Assembly: GCF_903166545.1 (NCBI RefSeq)
Contig: NZ_CAESCH010000001.1
Location: 1,554,001 to 1,618,000 of the forward strand
Source: Metabacillus schmidteae
GTDB lineage: Bacteria > Bacillota > Bacilli > Bacillales > Bacillaceae
Reading direction: 5' to 3'
DNA: 64,000 bases
Shown here one piece after another: positions 53,477 through 62,948 of the stretch (position 1 is its first letter; every line of letters starts with the position of its first letter). Under the pieces are notes generated by a model. It searched no databases, was not told the DNA's origin, and saw nothing but the letters and a program-made list of their open reading frames with translations. The translations under genes were made by a program, and so were the position numbers.

Positions 53477-54846
53477 ATGAAGCCGAAAGAAAATACAGCT
53501 CAAAAGCTTAGTCTTTTCGCTATTACTTGGCCAATTTTTATTGAAACATCTCTACATTTACTGATGGGGAATGCTGATACACTCATGCTAAGTCAGTATT
53601 CAGATGATGCAGTGGCGGCTGTTGGGGTTTCGAATCAAATTTTATCGTTAATTGTGGTGATGTTTGGATTTGTAGCAACAGGAACGAGTGTACTTGTTTC
53701 CAGAAATCTTGGGGCCAATTCATTTAAAGAAGCAAGTCGAATAGCTGTTGTCTCCATTATTACAAATATCCTCTTAGGGCTAATGATTGGAATTATCCTC
53801 TTGTTTGCAGCTTCGAGCGTTATTTCTATGATGGGTGTTTCTAGTAATCTCATGTCAGAAGCTACACTTTACTTGCAGATTGTAGGTGGTTGTATTTTCC
53901 TGCAATCAGGTATTATGACGATGGGAGCGATATTACGTAGCTACCGCTTTACGAGAGAGGCCATGTTTGTAACTCTTGGGATGAATGTCATAAATATTGT
54001 TGGTAATGCTCTGTTTATATTTGGGTTGTTTGGACTTCCGGTACTTGGAGTAACAGGGGTAGCGATTTCAACTATTATTAGTAGACTTATTGGATTGATG
54101 ATCATTTTTATGATTTTGTATAAAAGAGTTAATCCTACACTGCCTTTTTCGTACTTGTTTAGGAGATTTCCAAGTTTTGAGCTGAAAAAAATACTTCAAA
54201 TTGGAGTTCCTTCTGCGGGAGAGCATCTTTCATTTAATGGATCACAGCTTGTGATTACTTCGTTTATTGTGTTACTTGGTACAGAAGCAATTACAACAAA
54301 GGTGTATGCTCAAAATATTGGGATGTTTGTTCTGCTCTTTTCACTCGCGATCGGCCAAGGAAATCAAATTATCATTGGACATCAAATCGGTGCAAAGCAA
54401 TTTGATGCAGCATATAAGCGCTGTGTTCATAGTCTCTTAATAGCAATAGGCATAACAAGTATTGTTGGTATCATTCTTTTTTATTTAGCAAACCGATACT
54501 GAGTCTTTTTACAACGAATCAAGATATTATTGTCACAGGGAGTATTCTGCTGTTGTTAACAGCTTTAGTTGAACCAGGTCGTGCGTTTAATGCGGTTGTT
54601 ATCAGCTCATTACGTGCTGCTGGAGATGTGAACTTTCCTGTTTTTATCGGCATTCTCTCGATGTGGGGAGTTAGTGTTCCGGTAGCTTATATCCTTGGCA
54701 TATATTTTGGATTCGGGCTTGCTGGAATTTGGATTGCCTTTATAGTTGATGAATGGCTAAGGGGTGTCCTCATGCTTTGGAGATGGCGTCAGGGCAAATG
54801 GCGTCAAATAGCGATGAGCAGACAGGTGCGGTCTAACGCTTCTTAG
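53477..54846 (+). pseudogene. MATE-family efflux transporter gene with one frameshift
   Basis: The first 341 codons encode ten-odd membrane segments of a MATE exporter and stop at 54502 (ending LANRY). In the next frame the protein continues without loss: PILSLFTTNQDIIV is readable across the break, then GRAFNAVVISSLRAAGDV and the last helices, to 54846. One missing C in AACCG near 54494-54498 explains it. It is either a real inactivating deletion or a sequencing error. Restored, it would have about 455 residues. AAGGTGAG precedes the ATG. Confidence 0.85.
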
Positions 54847-54909
54847 ATTAAAAAATTAGTATATTGAAGCCGATTGGGTTCACTCCTCAATCGGCTTATT
54901 AACTTCAAA

Positions 54910-55782
54910 TTAAAATTTAGAAACATACTTTAATAGAGTTCTCACAGCAAATGATTGATAGCGATCTTTTTTGGTAATAAATCCAAGCTCCCACATAGGA
55001 GGGGACGTTAATTTTATCATCCTAATGTTGCGATGGTCCATTTTTCGATAAATTGATTTTGGCATTAGTGTAATACCGAGTTCCTCTCCAACAAGTTCTG
55101 CTATTAAATCCCACTGTGAGCTTTCGTAGGAAATGTTTGGTTGAAAACCTGCTTTTTGGCATTCTTTAATAACTAACTCGTGTAAGGCAAATTCCCGGTT
55201 GAAAAGAATGAAATGTTCATCAGCTAATAGTTTAATGCTGACCTCGTCCATTTCTGCAAGATGATGCTTTGTACTTGTGTAAAGCATGAATTCCTCTTTT
55301 ATAAACGGAGTAACATCAAACTTACTAGTATCTGTAGGAAAAACAATGATACCTACGTCTACCACACCTTCATCTACCAAGTGTTCAATTCGTTTTGCTC
55401 CTAGTTCAATTAATTCCACATTTACCTCTGGATAATGATAGTTAAATTGTTTCGCTATCTCCGGAAAAAATAGCGTCCCAATTAATGGAGGAATGCCTAT
55501 TTTAATTTTCCCGGTTGGTAAATTCATTAAATCATCTAAAAGAATAGAAAGCTCATCTGTAGCCCCTAATATTTTGCTTGCTTGCCTAAAGACAATTTCA
55601 CCTGCATCCGTCAACTTTAATGTACGTGTCGAACGTTCAAAGAGCTCGACTTTGAGTTCAGCTTCTAATTTTTTGATCGATTTACTTAAAGTTGGCTGTG
55701 AGATATAGGTACCTGCAGCTGCTTTTGTAAAGCTGCCGTAATTTGCTACTTCGGTAAAATATCGAAGATCCTTTAATTCCAT
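54910..55782 (-). CDS. LysR-family regulator divergent from the acetoacetate operon
   Basis: This 290-residue regulator has the N-terminal DNA-binding domain (YGSFTKAAAGTYISQPTLSK near residue 15) and an effector domain beginning near 90. It is divergently placed 141 bases from the thiolase gene. A TACTTAT-N14-ATAAGTA inverted repeat between them suggests that it controls this operon. It resembles CidR/CynR-type regulators in general plan; the effector is unknown. Confidence 0.88.
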   Translation of the reverse strand: MELKDLRYFTEVANYGSFTKAAAGTYISQPTLSKSIKKLEAELKVELFERSTRTLKLTDAGEIVFRQASKILGATDELSILLDDLMNLPTGKIKIGIPPLIGTLFFPEIAKQFNYHYPEVNVELIELGAKRIEHLVDEGVVDVGIIVFPTDTSKFDVTPFIKEEFMLYTSTKHHLAEMDEVSIKLLADEHFILFNREFALHELVIKECQKAGFQPNISYESSQWDLIAELVGEELGITLMPKSIYRKMDHRNIRMIKLTSPPMWELGFITKKDRYQSFAVRTLLKYVSKF

Positions 55783-55820
55783 TTATTATCACCTTTTATT
55801 CTGTTTTGGAATAAAAAATA

Positions 55821-55848
55821 TACTTATTATTCATTTTACTCATAAGTA
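55821..55848. promoter_or_regulatory. Inverted repeat in the lysR-thiolase intergenic region
   Basis: TACTTAT and ATAAGTA are exact reverse complements 14 bp apart, with T-N-A ends expected for LysR boxes. A further ATAAGTA occurs about 20 bases downstream. Confidence 0.5.
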
Positions 55849-55923
55849 GGTATGCTGTAAATTAATAAGTAAATATATAGAGAAAGTTCTGAATAAACTT
55901 GATGGAGGGAGAGGAGCAGTATA

Positions 55924-57129
55924 GTGGATAAAAATGATGTAGTAATTGTAAGCGCTTTAAGAACGCCGATTGGTCAATTTGGAGGAAGTTTAAAAGATGT
56001 AAGTGCAGTCCAATTGGGTTCACATGTGATTAGAGCAGTGATTGACCAAGTTGGAATTTGTGGAGATCAAATAGATGAAGTCATTATGGGGAATGTGCTT
56101 CAAGCGGGTCTTGGTCAGAACCCGGCAAGGCAGGCAGCTATACTCGCAGGTCTTCCTGAACATGTTTCTGCTTTCACTATAAATAAAGTGTGTGGATCAG
56201 GATTAAAGGCCGTCCATTTAGCAACACAGTCCATTTTAACAGGAGATGCTGAAATGATTGTAGCTGGTGGAATGGAAAATATGAGTCAGGCACCATACCT
56301 TTCTATGGGAGCTAGAGAGGGTTATAGAATGGGGAATCAGAAGCTTATTGATAGTATGATTCATGACGGGCTATGGTGTGCTTTTAATGATTATCACATG
56401 GGAATTACAGCAGAAAATATTTGCGACCAATTTGAAATAACCCGTCAGGAACAAGATGTATTTGCAGCTTGGAGCCAAGAAAAAGCAGCAAATGCAATCG
56501 TCGAAGGAAAATTTAAAGATGAAATTGTTCCAATTGAAATACCTCAACGAAAAGGGGATTCTTTTCATTTTGATACAGATGAATATGTGAAGCCTGGGAC
56601 AACAGCGGAGAAGTTAGGAAAACTAAGACCTGCCTTTAAAAAGGATGGACGTGTAACAGCAGGTAATGCTTCTGGAATTAATGATGGAGCTGCTGCCGTT
56701 CTCATAATGAGTCTTCGTAAAGCAAAGGAACTTGGCATCAAACCGTTAGTTACGATTCGAGCAAATACAACTGCAGCTGTAGATCCAAGTATTATGGGGA
56801 TTGGTCCAGTTCCTGCAACGAATAAAGCTTTAAGTAAAGCTGGTCTTACCATACAAGACTTGGACTTAATAGAGGCAAACGAAGCATTTGCGGCACAAGC
56901 ATTAGCAGTTGGAAAAGAGCTTCAATTTCCAAACGATAAATTAAATGTGAATGGTGGAGCCATTGCCTTAGGACATCCGATTGGGGCAAGTGGTGCGAGA
57001 ATACTTACGACATTAATTCATGAGTTAAAACGAAGAAATGGAAAATATGGCTTAGCATCGTTATGTATCGGAGGAGGGCAAGGAGCCTCAACCATTATAG
57101 AAAACTATGAAACGAGAGGTGTATTGTGA
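55924..57129 (+). CDS. Acetyl-CoA C-acetyltransferase (thiolase)
   Basis: This 401-residue degradative-type thiolase has the nucleophile in [12 protein letters not shown] near 88, NEAFAAQ near 320, [10 protein letters not shown] near 352 and CIGGGQG near 383. It cleaves acetoacetyl-CoA to two acetyl-CoA. With the two CoA-transferase genes it forms an acetoacetate-utilisation operon. It differs from the PaaJ-type enzyme at 5302 by CIGGGQG instead of CIGVGQG. The GTG start follows GAGAGGAG. Confidence 0.92.
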   Translation: MDKNDVVIVSALRTPIGQFGGSLKDVSAVQLGSHVIRAVIDQVGICGDQIDEVIMGNVLQAGLGQNPARQAAILAGLPEHVSAFTINKVCGSGLKAVHLATQSILTGDAEMIVAGGMENMSQAPYLSMGAREGYRMGNQKLIDSMIHDGLWCAFNDYHMGITAENICDQFEITRQEQDVFAAWSQEKAANAIVEGKFKDEIVPIEIPQRKGDSFHFDTDEYVKPGTTAEKLGKLRPAFKKDGRVTAGNASGINDGAAAVLIMSLRKAKELGIKPLVTIRANTTAAVDPSIMGIGPVPATNKALSKAGLTIQDLDLIEANEAFAAQALAVGKELQFPNDKLNVNGGAIALGHPIGASGARILTTLIHELKRRNGKYGLASLCIGGGQGASTIIENYETRGVL

Positions 57130-57818
57130 TGAAAAAAATATTTACTAGTTTTGAAGAAGCGGTCAAAGACATTACCTATGGAATGACACTAATGGTTGGA
57201 GGATTCGGACTGGTAGGTATACCAGAGAATCTTATCAATGCACTTTGTGAAAAGAATGTAAAGGATTTAACAGTCATTTCAAACAACTGTGGAGTAGATG
57301 ATTGGGGATTGGGTCTATTACTGAAAAATAAACAAATTAAAAAAATGGTTTCCTCCTATGTTGGTGAAAATAAAGAGTTTGAAAGACAAGTATTGAGCGG
57401 AGAGTTAGAGGTACAGCTGACACCACAAGGTTCATTAGCAGAAAAAATTCGTGCCGGTGGAGCCGGGATTCCTGCCTTTTATACCCCGGCCGGAGTCGGA
57501 ACGCCTGTTGCAGAAGGCAGAGAAACGAGGGAGTTTCATGGGAAGAAATATTTACTTGAAGAATCCCTTACTGCAGATTTTAGCTTAATAAAAGCGTGGA
57601 AAGCAGACAAAATGGGCAATATCATCTACCGCAAAACAGCACAAAATTTCAATCCTATCATGGCCGCTGCAGGTAAAATTACAATTGCTGAAGTAGAGGA
57701 AATTGTTGAAGTTGGGGAATTAGATCCTGACCAAATTCATACTCCAAGTATTTATGTTCAAGGACTGATTGTTGGTAGACATGAGAAGAGGATCGAACGC
57801 CTTACTGTTCAATCATAA
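57129..57818 (+). CDS. scoA: 3-oxoacid CoA-transferase subunit A
   Basis: This 229-residue subunit shows [19 protein letters not shown] near residue 19, the [12 protein letters not shown] segment near 52 and GVGTPVAEG near 120, all typical of SCOT alpha subunits. It moves CoA from succinyl-CoA to acetoacetate. The start is the ATG overlapping the thiolase stop by one base, seven bases after GAGAGGTG. Confidence 0.93.
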   Translation: MKKIFTSFEEAVKDITYGMTLMVGGFGLVGIPENLINALCEKNVKDLTVISNNCGVDDWGLGLLLKNKQIKKMVSSYVGENKEFERQVLSGELEVQLTPQGSLAEKIRAGGAGIPAFYTPAGVGTPVAEGRETREFHGKKYLLEESLTADFSLIKAWKADKMGNIIYRKTAQNFNPIMAAAGKITIAEVEEIVEVGELDPDQIHTPSIYVQGLIVGRHEKRIERLTVQS

Positions 57819-57840
57819 ATGAAATAGAGGAGGGAAAATG

Positions 57841-58500
57841 ATGACGAAAAACGTAAGAGTACAAATTGCACAAAGAGCTGAAAGAGAAATTCAAGATGGA
57901 TTCTACGTAAACTTAGGGATAGGAATGCCAACTATGGTTGCAAACTACATTTCTACTAATAAACAGGTTGTCTTACAATCGGAGAATGGTTTATTAGGCA
58001 TAGGTCCGTATCCAACAAATGACGAAGTAGATCCAGATTTAATTAACGCGGGAAAAGAAACAGTAACCGCTATTAAAGGAGCCAGCTTTTTTAGTAATGC
58101 TGAATCATTTGCCATGATACGTGGCGGTCATATTGATTTAGCCATTTTAGGTGGCATGGAGGTGTCGGAAAATGGTGATTTAGCAAATTGGATGATACCT
58201 GGAAAAATGATTAAAGGTATGGGAGGGGCAATGGATTTAGTTCACGGTGCCAAAAAAATTATTGTCATTATGGAACATGTGAATAAGGCCGGACAGCCAA
58301 AGATCCTTAAGAAATGTTCGTTACCATTAACAGGGCAAAATGTTGTGGATCGAATCATAACAGATCGAGCAGTAATTGATGTAACAAAGGATGGATTGAA
58401 GTTAATTGAAGTTGCACAAGATTATAGTGTGCAGGATGTAATTGAGTCCACTGAGCCTGAATTAATCATTTCCGATCAAGTGGTGAATAATGCATTTTAG
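57841..58500 (+). CDS. scoB: 3-oxoacid CoA-transferase subunit B
   Basis: This subunit of about 219 residues carries the catalytic glutamate E48 in [13 protein letters not shown], plus [14 protein letters not shown] near 97 and [19 protein letters not shown] near 118. It forms the active transferase with the upstream subunit. Of two adjacent ATGs the second is better spaced from AGAGGAGGG. Confidence 0.93.
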   Translation: MTKNVRVQIAQRAEREIQDGFYVNLGIGMPTMVANYISTNKQVVLQSENGLLGIGPYPTNDEVDPDLINAGKETVTAIKGASFFSNAESFAMIRGGHIDLAILGGMEVSENGDLANWMIPGKMIKGMGGAMDLVHGAKKIIVIMEHVNKAGQPKILKKCSLPLTGQNVVDRIITDRAVIDVTKDGLKLIEVAQDYSVQDVIESTEPELIISDQVVNNAF

Positions 58501-58542
58501 AATATGACGTGAGACAGGAGGAATTTCCCTCTGAATGGATAG

Positions 58543-58586
58543 AAGCATTAATTCTTGTAATGATATAAGGAATTGATGCTTTTTTC
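58543..58586 (+). terminator. Terminator of the CoA-transferase operon
   Basis: AAGCATTAATTC pairs with GAATTGATGCTT (one wobble), followed by TTTTTC. Confidence 0.75.
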
Positions 58587-58695
58587 ATTAGGTTCTATAA
58601 GTTGTCAGAAAAGAAGTTCGTTCAATTATATACGTAGGGAAAATACAGAATTTATAGAATTATTAGTTAAAGTGTATTTATTTGATAAAATGTTA

Positions 58696-58747
58696 TTTAC
58701 TTTTAATAGGAATGGAACTATAATGAAGGAGAAGTAACCGCTTTCAA
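58696..58747 (+). promoter_or_regulatory. Promoter with downstream cre-like site
   Basis: TTTACT (58696-58701) and TATAAT (58719-58724) are 17 bp apart. AAGTAACCGCTTTCAA at 58732-58747 matches the catabolite-responsive consensus WTGNAANCGNWNNCAW at all but one fixed position. It may drive the sugar-import operon under CcpA control. Confidence 0.55.
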
Positions 58748-58800
58748 AAAATGATGATCATTAATTAATATGGTATTTAGCAAAGAAATGATACACAAAA

Positions 58801-58816
58801 ATGAAACCCGTTTCAT
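58801..58816. promoter_or_regulatory. Operator copy 1 of ATGAAACCCGTTTCAT
   Basis: A palindrome with arms ATGAAAC and GTTTCAT around CC, extended by A/T-runs on both sides. It is the first of three identical copies before the ABC importer, and is of LacI-family or cre-like type. Confidence 0.7.
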
Positions 58817-58844
58817 TTTTGTGTTGTTATTAATTTCTTAATCG

Positions 58845-59018
58845 TGGACAGTGCTTTGATACTTTGATCTAAAGCATATGTCGTGCAAGTGAAGTCGTTT
58901 CGACAAGACCTCTTTAAGGAACTTAGGTAATTTAGATTTAAAGCGAAAAAACAGCTTTCTTTTCTAAATTGACTTACTTATCCTAGAGAGACCAAGGCTC
59001 TTGTACTTTGGTTCATGT
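58845..59018. repeat. Degenerate copy of the inner part of the 51-kb repeat
   Basis: The order and partial identity match the element at 50954: GTGGACAGTGCTTTGA against GTGGATAAGCGCTTTGA, and GACCAAGGCTCTTGTACTTT against GATCAAGGCGCTTGCGCTTT. It sits between operator copies 1 and 2, apparently inserted there. Confidence 0.55.
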
Positions 59019-59072
59019 ATAACTAACTAATGATATGAAATGACTCTAACGTTAAGTTATTCTTAGCTTTTT

Positions 59073-59088
59073 ATGAAACCCGTTTCAT
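59073..59088. promoter_or_regulatory. Operator copy 2 of ATGAAACCCGTTTCAT
   Basis: Identical to copy 1; 84 bp upstream of copy 3, close to eight helical turns, which would favour looping. Confidence 0.7.
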
Positions 59089-59156
59089 TTTGTGTGTGGT
59101 ATAACTTTATATAAATTGCAAATATAGATTTTACCGTTAGACTTTTTTGCACATTA

Positions 59157-59172
59157 ATGAAACCCGTTTCAT
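59157..59172. promoter_or_regulatory. Operator copy 3 of ATGAAACCCGTTTCAT
   Basis: Third identical copy, 147 bases before the start of the first permease gene. An in-frame ATG inside this site is not the gene start. Confidence 0.7.
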
Positions 59173-59318
59173 TTCCTCATTTTCTTTGTCTACGATGCCT
59201 TTTAATTTTTTGGTACACAGCTGCTTTAAGATTAGTATTTACAGAATTACCTTGTCATTCTTTTTTTAAGATGGGTTGCTGCATCGAAATTAAGATCGTG
59301 AGCATAGGGGGGAATTAT

Positions 59319-60287
59319 ATGAAAGCCGTTATTGTAAAGTCACAGACACCTATTGTTAAAAAACAAACGAAAGAGTCGCACTTTAAAAAAATATGGAAGA
59401 ACCGGACCCTTCTTCTAATGTGTATGCCTGCTATTATTTTCTTTGCCGTATTTGCGTATCTTCCAATGCCGGGGCTTTATCTTGCTTTCGTAAATTATGA
59501 TTATACACTTGGGATCTTTAAAAGTGCTTTTGTAGGATTGGAAAATTTCCGCTTTCTAGTTATGACGGGTGATTTATGGAAGTTAACCTTTAATACGATT
59601 GCCTATAATCTTGCTTTCATTATATTAGGTAATTTCCTGCAAATAGCTGTAGCCATCATGCTTAACGAACTAAGAAATAAATGGTTTAAAAAAATATCGC
59701 AAACCATTATGTTTCTACCACATTTCATTTCCGCCGTTTTAGTTGGACTTTTAGCTTATAACATTCTTAGTTATGATTATGGCCTACTCAATTCATTTCT
59801 AGAAATGCTTGGCTTAGATCCAGTACAAACTTATTCGAATCCGGCAATTTGGCCATATATTATTGTTATTACTTTCCTCTGGCAATCTACAGGCTACGGA
59901 TCAATCGTCTATTTTGCTGCCATTATGGGCCTTGATAAATCAATTTTAGAAGCTGCAGAAATTGACGGGGCTAATGCTTTTCAACGTATTCGATATATTA
60001 TTATTCCTTGGCTAAAACCAACTTTCATCATTTTATTATTATTCTCGTTAGGGGGAGTATTAAAAGGAAACTTCGGCTTATTTTATAACTTAGTCGGTGC
60101 CAATAATACAATGCTATATCCAACCACAGATATTATCGAAACCTATGTATTCCGGACATTAATGACGAATTTTAACTTCTCATTAGGAAGTGCTGTAAGT
60201 TTATATCAATCTATTTTTGGCTTCTTTATTGTCATTACAGCAAATTGGATTGTTAAGAAGGTTTCACCAGAAAATTCATTATTCTAA
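59319..60287 (+). CDS. Sugar ABC transporter permease (LplB-like)
   Basis: This 322-residue protein has six membrane helices and the ATPase-contact loop EAAEIDGANAFQRIRYIIIP near residue 210. It resembles LplB/YteP-type permeases for complex oligosaccharides. The start is ATG 59319, six bases after AGGGGGG; an upstream in-frame ATG lies within the operator. It is the first gene of an importer with 60303 and 61276; no ATPase gene is present, as usual in this family, where a shared MsmX-type ATPase serves. Confidence 0.9.
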   Translation: MKAVIVKSQTPIVKKQTKESHFKKIWKNRTLLLMCMPAIIFFAVFAYLPMPGLYLAFVNYDYTLGIFKSAFVGLENFRFLVMTGDLWKLTFNTIAYNLAFIILGNFLQIAVAIMLNELRNKWFKKISQTIMFLPHFISAVLVGLLAYNILSYDYGLLNSFLEMLGLDPVQTYSNPAIWPYIIVITFLWQSTGYGSIVYFAAIMGLDKSILEAAEIDGANAFQRIRYIIIPWLKPTFIILLLFSLGGVLKGNFGLFYNLVGANNTMLYPTTDIIETYVFRTLMTNFNFSLGSAVSLYQSIFGFFIVITANWIVKKVSPENSLF

Positions 60288-60302
60288 AGGAGGGATGTAC
60301 TT

Positions 60303-61205
60303 GTGGAAAATACATTCAGACGAAATGTAGATTTTTCTACGATCATGGTTCGTATTATTGGATATGGATTTATTGGTCTATTTGCTCTATGTTGTCTTTT
60401 GCCCTTTGTCCTAATCTTATCTTCTTCATTCACATCTGAGAAGGCAATTATGGAAAGTGGGTTTGCTTTATGGCCGAAAGAATTTTCTACATTTGCATAT
60501 GAAATTGTTTTCCGAAATCCAAGGCTTATCATAGGTTCTTATGTCGTAACAATGGGGATTACGATTGTTGGGACTGCAGTTGGTTTGTTTATTGTGGCCA
60601 TGACCGGTTATGCCTTGCAACGTGCGGATTTCTTGTATCGTAATAAAATATCATTCTATATCTACTTTACAACCCTTTTTTCAGGTGGACTTGTTCCGTT
60701 TTATCTTTTGGTTACCCAGTATCTGGATCTTAAAGATAATTATCTTGCAGTACTGCTTCCAGGATTGCTGAGTCCTTTTCTAATCATTATGATGAAGGCG
60801 TTTACAAAGTCGATCCCTCATGAAATTACCGAATCCGCAAAGATGGATGGTGCAGGTGACTTTACAATCTTTTTAAAATTAATTTTACCGATGTCTACTC
60901 CAGCTTTAGCGACAATCGGACTTTTCATTGCCTTAGGATATTGGAATGAATGGTATAATGCCATGCTTTTCCTTTCACCTAATATGGAATATCGGCCACT
61001 CCAGTTGTTTCTCTATAATGTCATCACAAGTGCTGATTTTATCAGGAACTCTGCGGCATCTTCTAATGTAGCACCACAAGAAATTCCTTTGGAATCTATG
61101 AAAATGGCAACAGCAGTTGTGGCTACGGGTCCTGTTATTCTATTTTATCCGTTTGTGCAACGGTTCTTTATTCAAGGTATTACAATTGGTGCAGTTAAGG
61201 GCTAA
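60303..61205 (+). CDS. Sugar ABC transporter permease (YtcP/LplC-like)
   Basis: This 300-residue second permease has six helices and the contact loop ESAKMDGAGDFTIFLKLILP near residue 178. It pairs with the upstream permease, with only 15 bases between. It starts with GTG after AAAGGAGGG. Confidence 0.9.
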   Translation: MENTFRRNVDFSTIMVRIIGYGFIGLFALCCLLPFVLILSSSFTSEKAIMESGFALWPKEFSTFAYEIVFRNPRLIIGSYVVTMGITIVGTAVGLFIVAMTGYALQRADFLYRNKISFYIYFTTLFSGGLVPFYLLVTQYLDLKDNYLAVLLPGLLSPFLIIMMKAFTKSIPHEITESAKMDGAGDFTIFLKLILPMSTPALATIGLFIALGYWNEWYNAMLFLSPNMEYRPLQLFLYNVITSADFIRNSAASSNVAPQEIPLESMKMATAVVATGPVILFYPFVQRFFIQGITIGAVKG

Positions 61206-61275
61206 TGAATATGAGTAAGGATTTTTCCTTGTTTCATAGATCAAGAACAAAAAAAGATAAAGGGGAGGAAATGAA

Positions 61276-62856
61276 ATGTTGAAGATGAAAAAATTCTTCG
61301 TACTAGTCATGGTCATGCTGTTAACCTTTAGCCTTGTGGCTTGTAATGGATCCAGTCAAACAAGTTCAGAAAACAAGAAACCAAGTACAAAGGTTAATGA
61401 AAATGGGGAAATTGATACGTCTGAATTTGTCAATATTACAATAATGGCATTGGGGGATAAACCGACAAACGGACAATTAGAAAAAGTAATGGAACAAGTA
61501 AATGCGAAATTAAAAGAAAAAGTAAACGCTCATCTTGAAATAAAATGGATTGAATGGGCGGACTATATGACAAAGTATAACCTTACTTTAGCTTCCGGTG
61601 AACCAGTTGATTTAATTATCACTGCTACTGACTGGTTAGATGCATGGGGAAATGCTCAGAAAGGTGCATTCAAGGACATTTCTGAACTTCTGCCAACATA
61701 TGCTCCAAAAACATGGGAAGAAGTTTCTGATGAAAGCTGGGAGCAAACAAAATACAATGGGAAAATTGTCATGATTCCAGAAGACTCCTTTACACAATGG
61801 GTTAACCACGGCTTCTTCTATCGTACGGATTGGGCAAAGGAATTTGGAATTACTGAACCTATTAAAGATTTTGAGACATTAGGAGAATACTTCCAAGGGA
61901 TTGTTGATAATAAGCCGGGTGTGATTCCTTGGGATACACCAGGAACAAACGTTACAACAGCATGGGGATATACAACTTCTTACTCAGATCAAATTGAACT
62001 GCCGATTGCTACAGGAGTATTCCCGATTTACTGGGGTAAATCTGCTGATGAACCGTATGACGTTGTTAGTCCAGTGTTTGAAGATATTTTTGTCGATTAT
62101 GCAACGCTAATGAAGGATTGGGCAGATAAAGGATATTGGCGTTCTGATGTATTAAATTACAAAGGTGACACACGTGCTTTATTCCAAGCTGGAAAAACCG
62201 GTGCTGATCAGCATCATACAGAAACTTTCTCGACTTTACGTCCACAAATGGATGTGAAACAGCCAGGATCTGAAATTGATATGTTTGCCTGGTCTGACAC
62301 TCGTGATAACTTAATCTCAATGTCTATTACTCATGGAGCTACGGCTGTAGGTGCACATAGTAAAAACCCAGAGCGTGCGTTAATGGTATATGACTTACTT
62401 CGAAACGATGAGGAAATTTATAAGTTATTTAACTATGGGATTGAAGGAGTTCAGTACGAAATTAAAGATGGAAAACGTGTTCGTCCGGAAGGGTATGATG
62501 AAACAAAAGATTCATTTGCTTCTAACTTCTGGGGTGGCCGTGTAGATAAATTTGAAATCCCTAGTTCTGACAGATGGGAAGGAATGCCTGAGATCTACGC
62601 AGAGTACGATAAAATTAAGAAGCCGTTCCCTTATGGACAATTTGTTTTCGATAGTACACCTGTAGAAGCTGAAATTGCTGCACTTTCACAAGTGACTGCC
62701 CAAATGGTACCGGCAATTGCATTCGGTAAAGCGGGAGACCCGGAAAAAGCTGTTGAAGATTTCCGTAAGAGATTAGAAGCAGCGGGTTATGAGAAAGTTT
62801 TAAAGGAAATCCAAAAACAAATGGATGAATATAAGAAACTTGTAGAAGGTAACTAA
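61276..62856 (+). CDS. Sugar ABC transporter substrate-binding lipoprotein
   Basis: This 526-residue protein has a signal peptide ending in the lipobox LVAC (Cys 23) and a Ser/Thr/Lys-rich linker. A long type-2 binding domain follows, as in LplA/YtcQ-type proteins. GGGGAGG lies seven bases before the ATG. It delivers an oligosaccharide to the two permeases upstream. The GH2 gene downstream suggests a beta-linked glycoside substrate. Confidence 0.9.
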   Translation: MLKMKKFFVLVMVMLLTFSLVACNGSSQTSSENKKPSTKVNENGEIDTSEFVNITIMALGDKPTNGQLEKVMEQVNAKLKEKVNAHLEIKWIEWADYMTKYNLTLASGEPVDLIITATDWLDAWGNAQKGAFKDISELLPTYAPKTWEEVSDESWEQTKYNGKIVMIPEDSFTQWVNHGFFYRTDWAKEFGITEPIKDFETLGEYFQGIVDNKPGVIPWDTPGTNVTTAWGYTTSYSDQIELPIATGVFPIYWGKSADEPYDVVSPVFEDIFVDYATLMKDWADKGYWRSDVLNYKGDTRALFQAGKTGADQHHTETFSTLRPQMDVKQPGSEIDMFAWSDTRDNLISMSITHGATAVGAHSKNPERALMVYDLLRNDEEIYKLFNYGIEGVQYEIKDGKRVRPEGYDETKDSFASNFWGGRVDKFEIPSSDRWEGMPEIYAEYDKIKKPFPYGQFVFDSTPVEAEIAALSQVTAQMVPAIAFGKAGDPEKAVEDFRKRLEAAGYEKVLKEIQKQMDEYKKLVEGN

Positions 62857-62876
62857 TTTAGAAGAGAAAAGTGAAA

Positions 62877-62912
62877 AGAGGGCTATCATACTTATTTGAT
62901 AGCCCTTTATCT
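62877..62912 (+). terminator. Hairpin between the binding-protein and GH2 genes
   Basis: AGGGCTATCA pairs with TGATAGCCCT and is followed by TTATC. It may give partial termination or protect the importer mRNA. Confidence 0.65.
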
Positions 62913-62948
62913 ATCAATCTTCCATTACTGGAAAGGGTGTATACAAAA

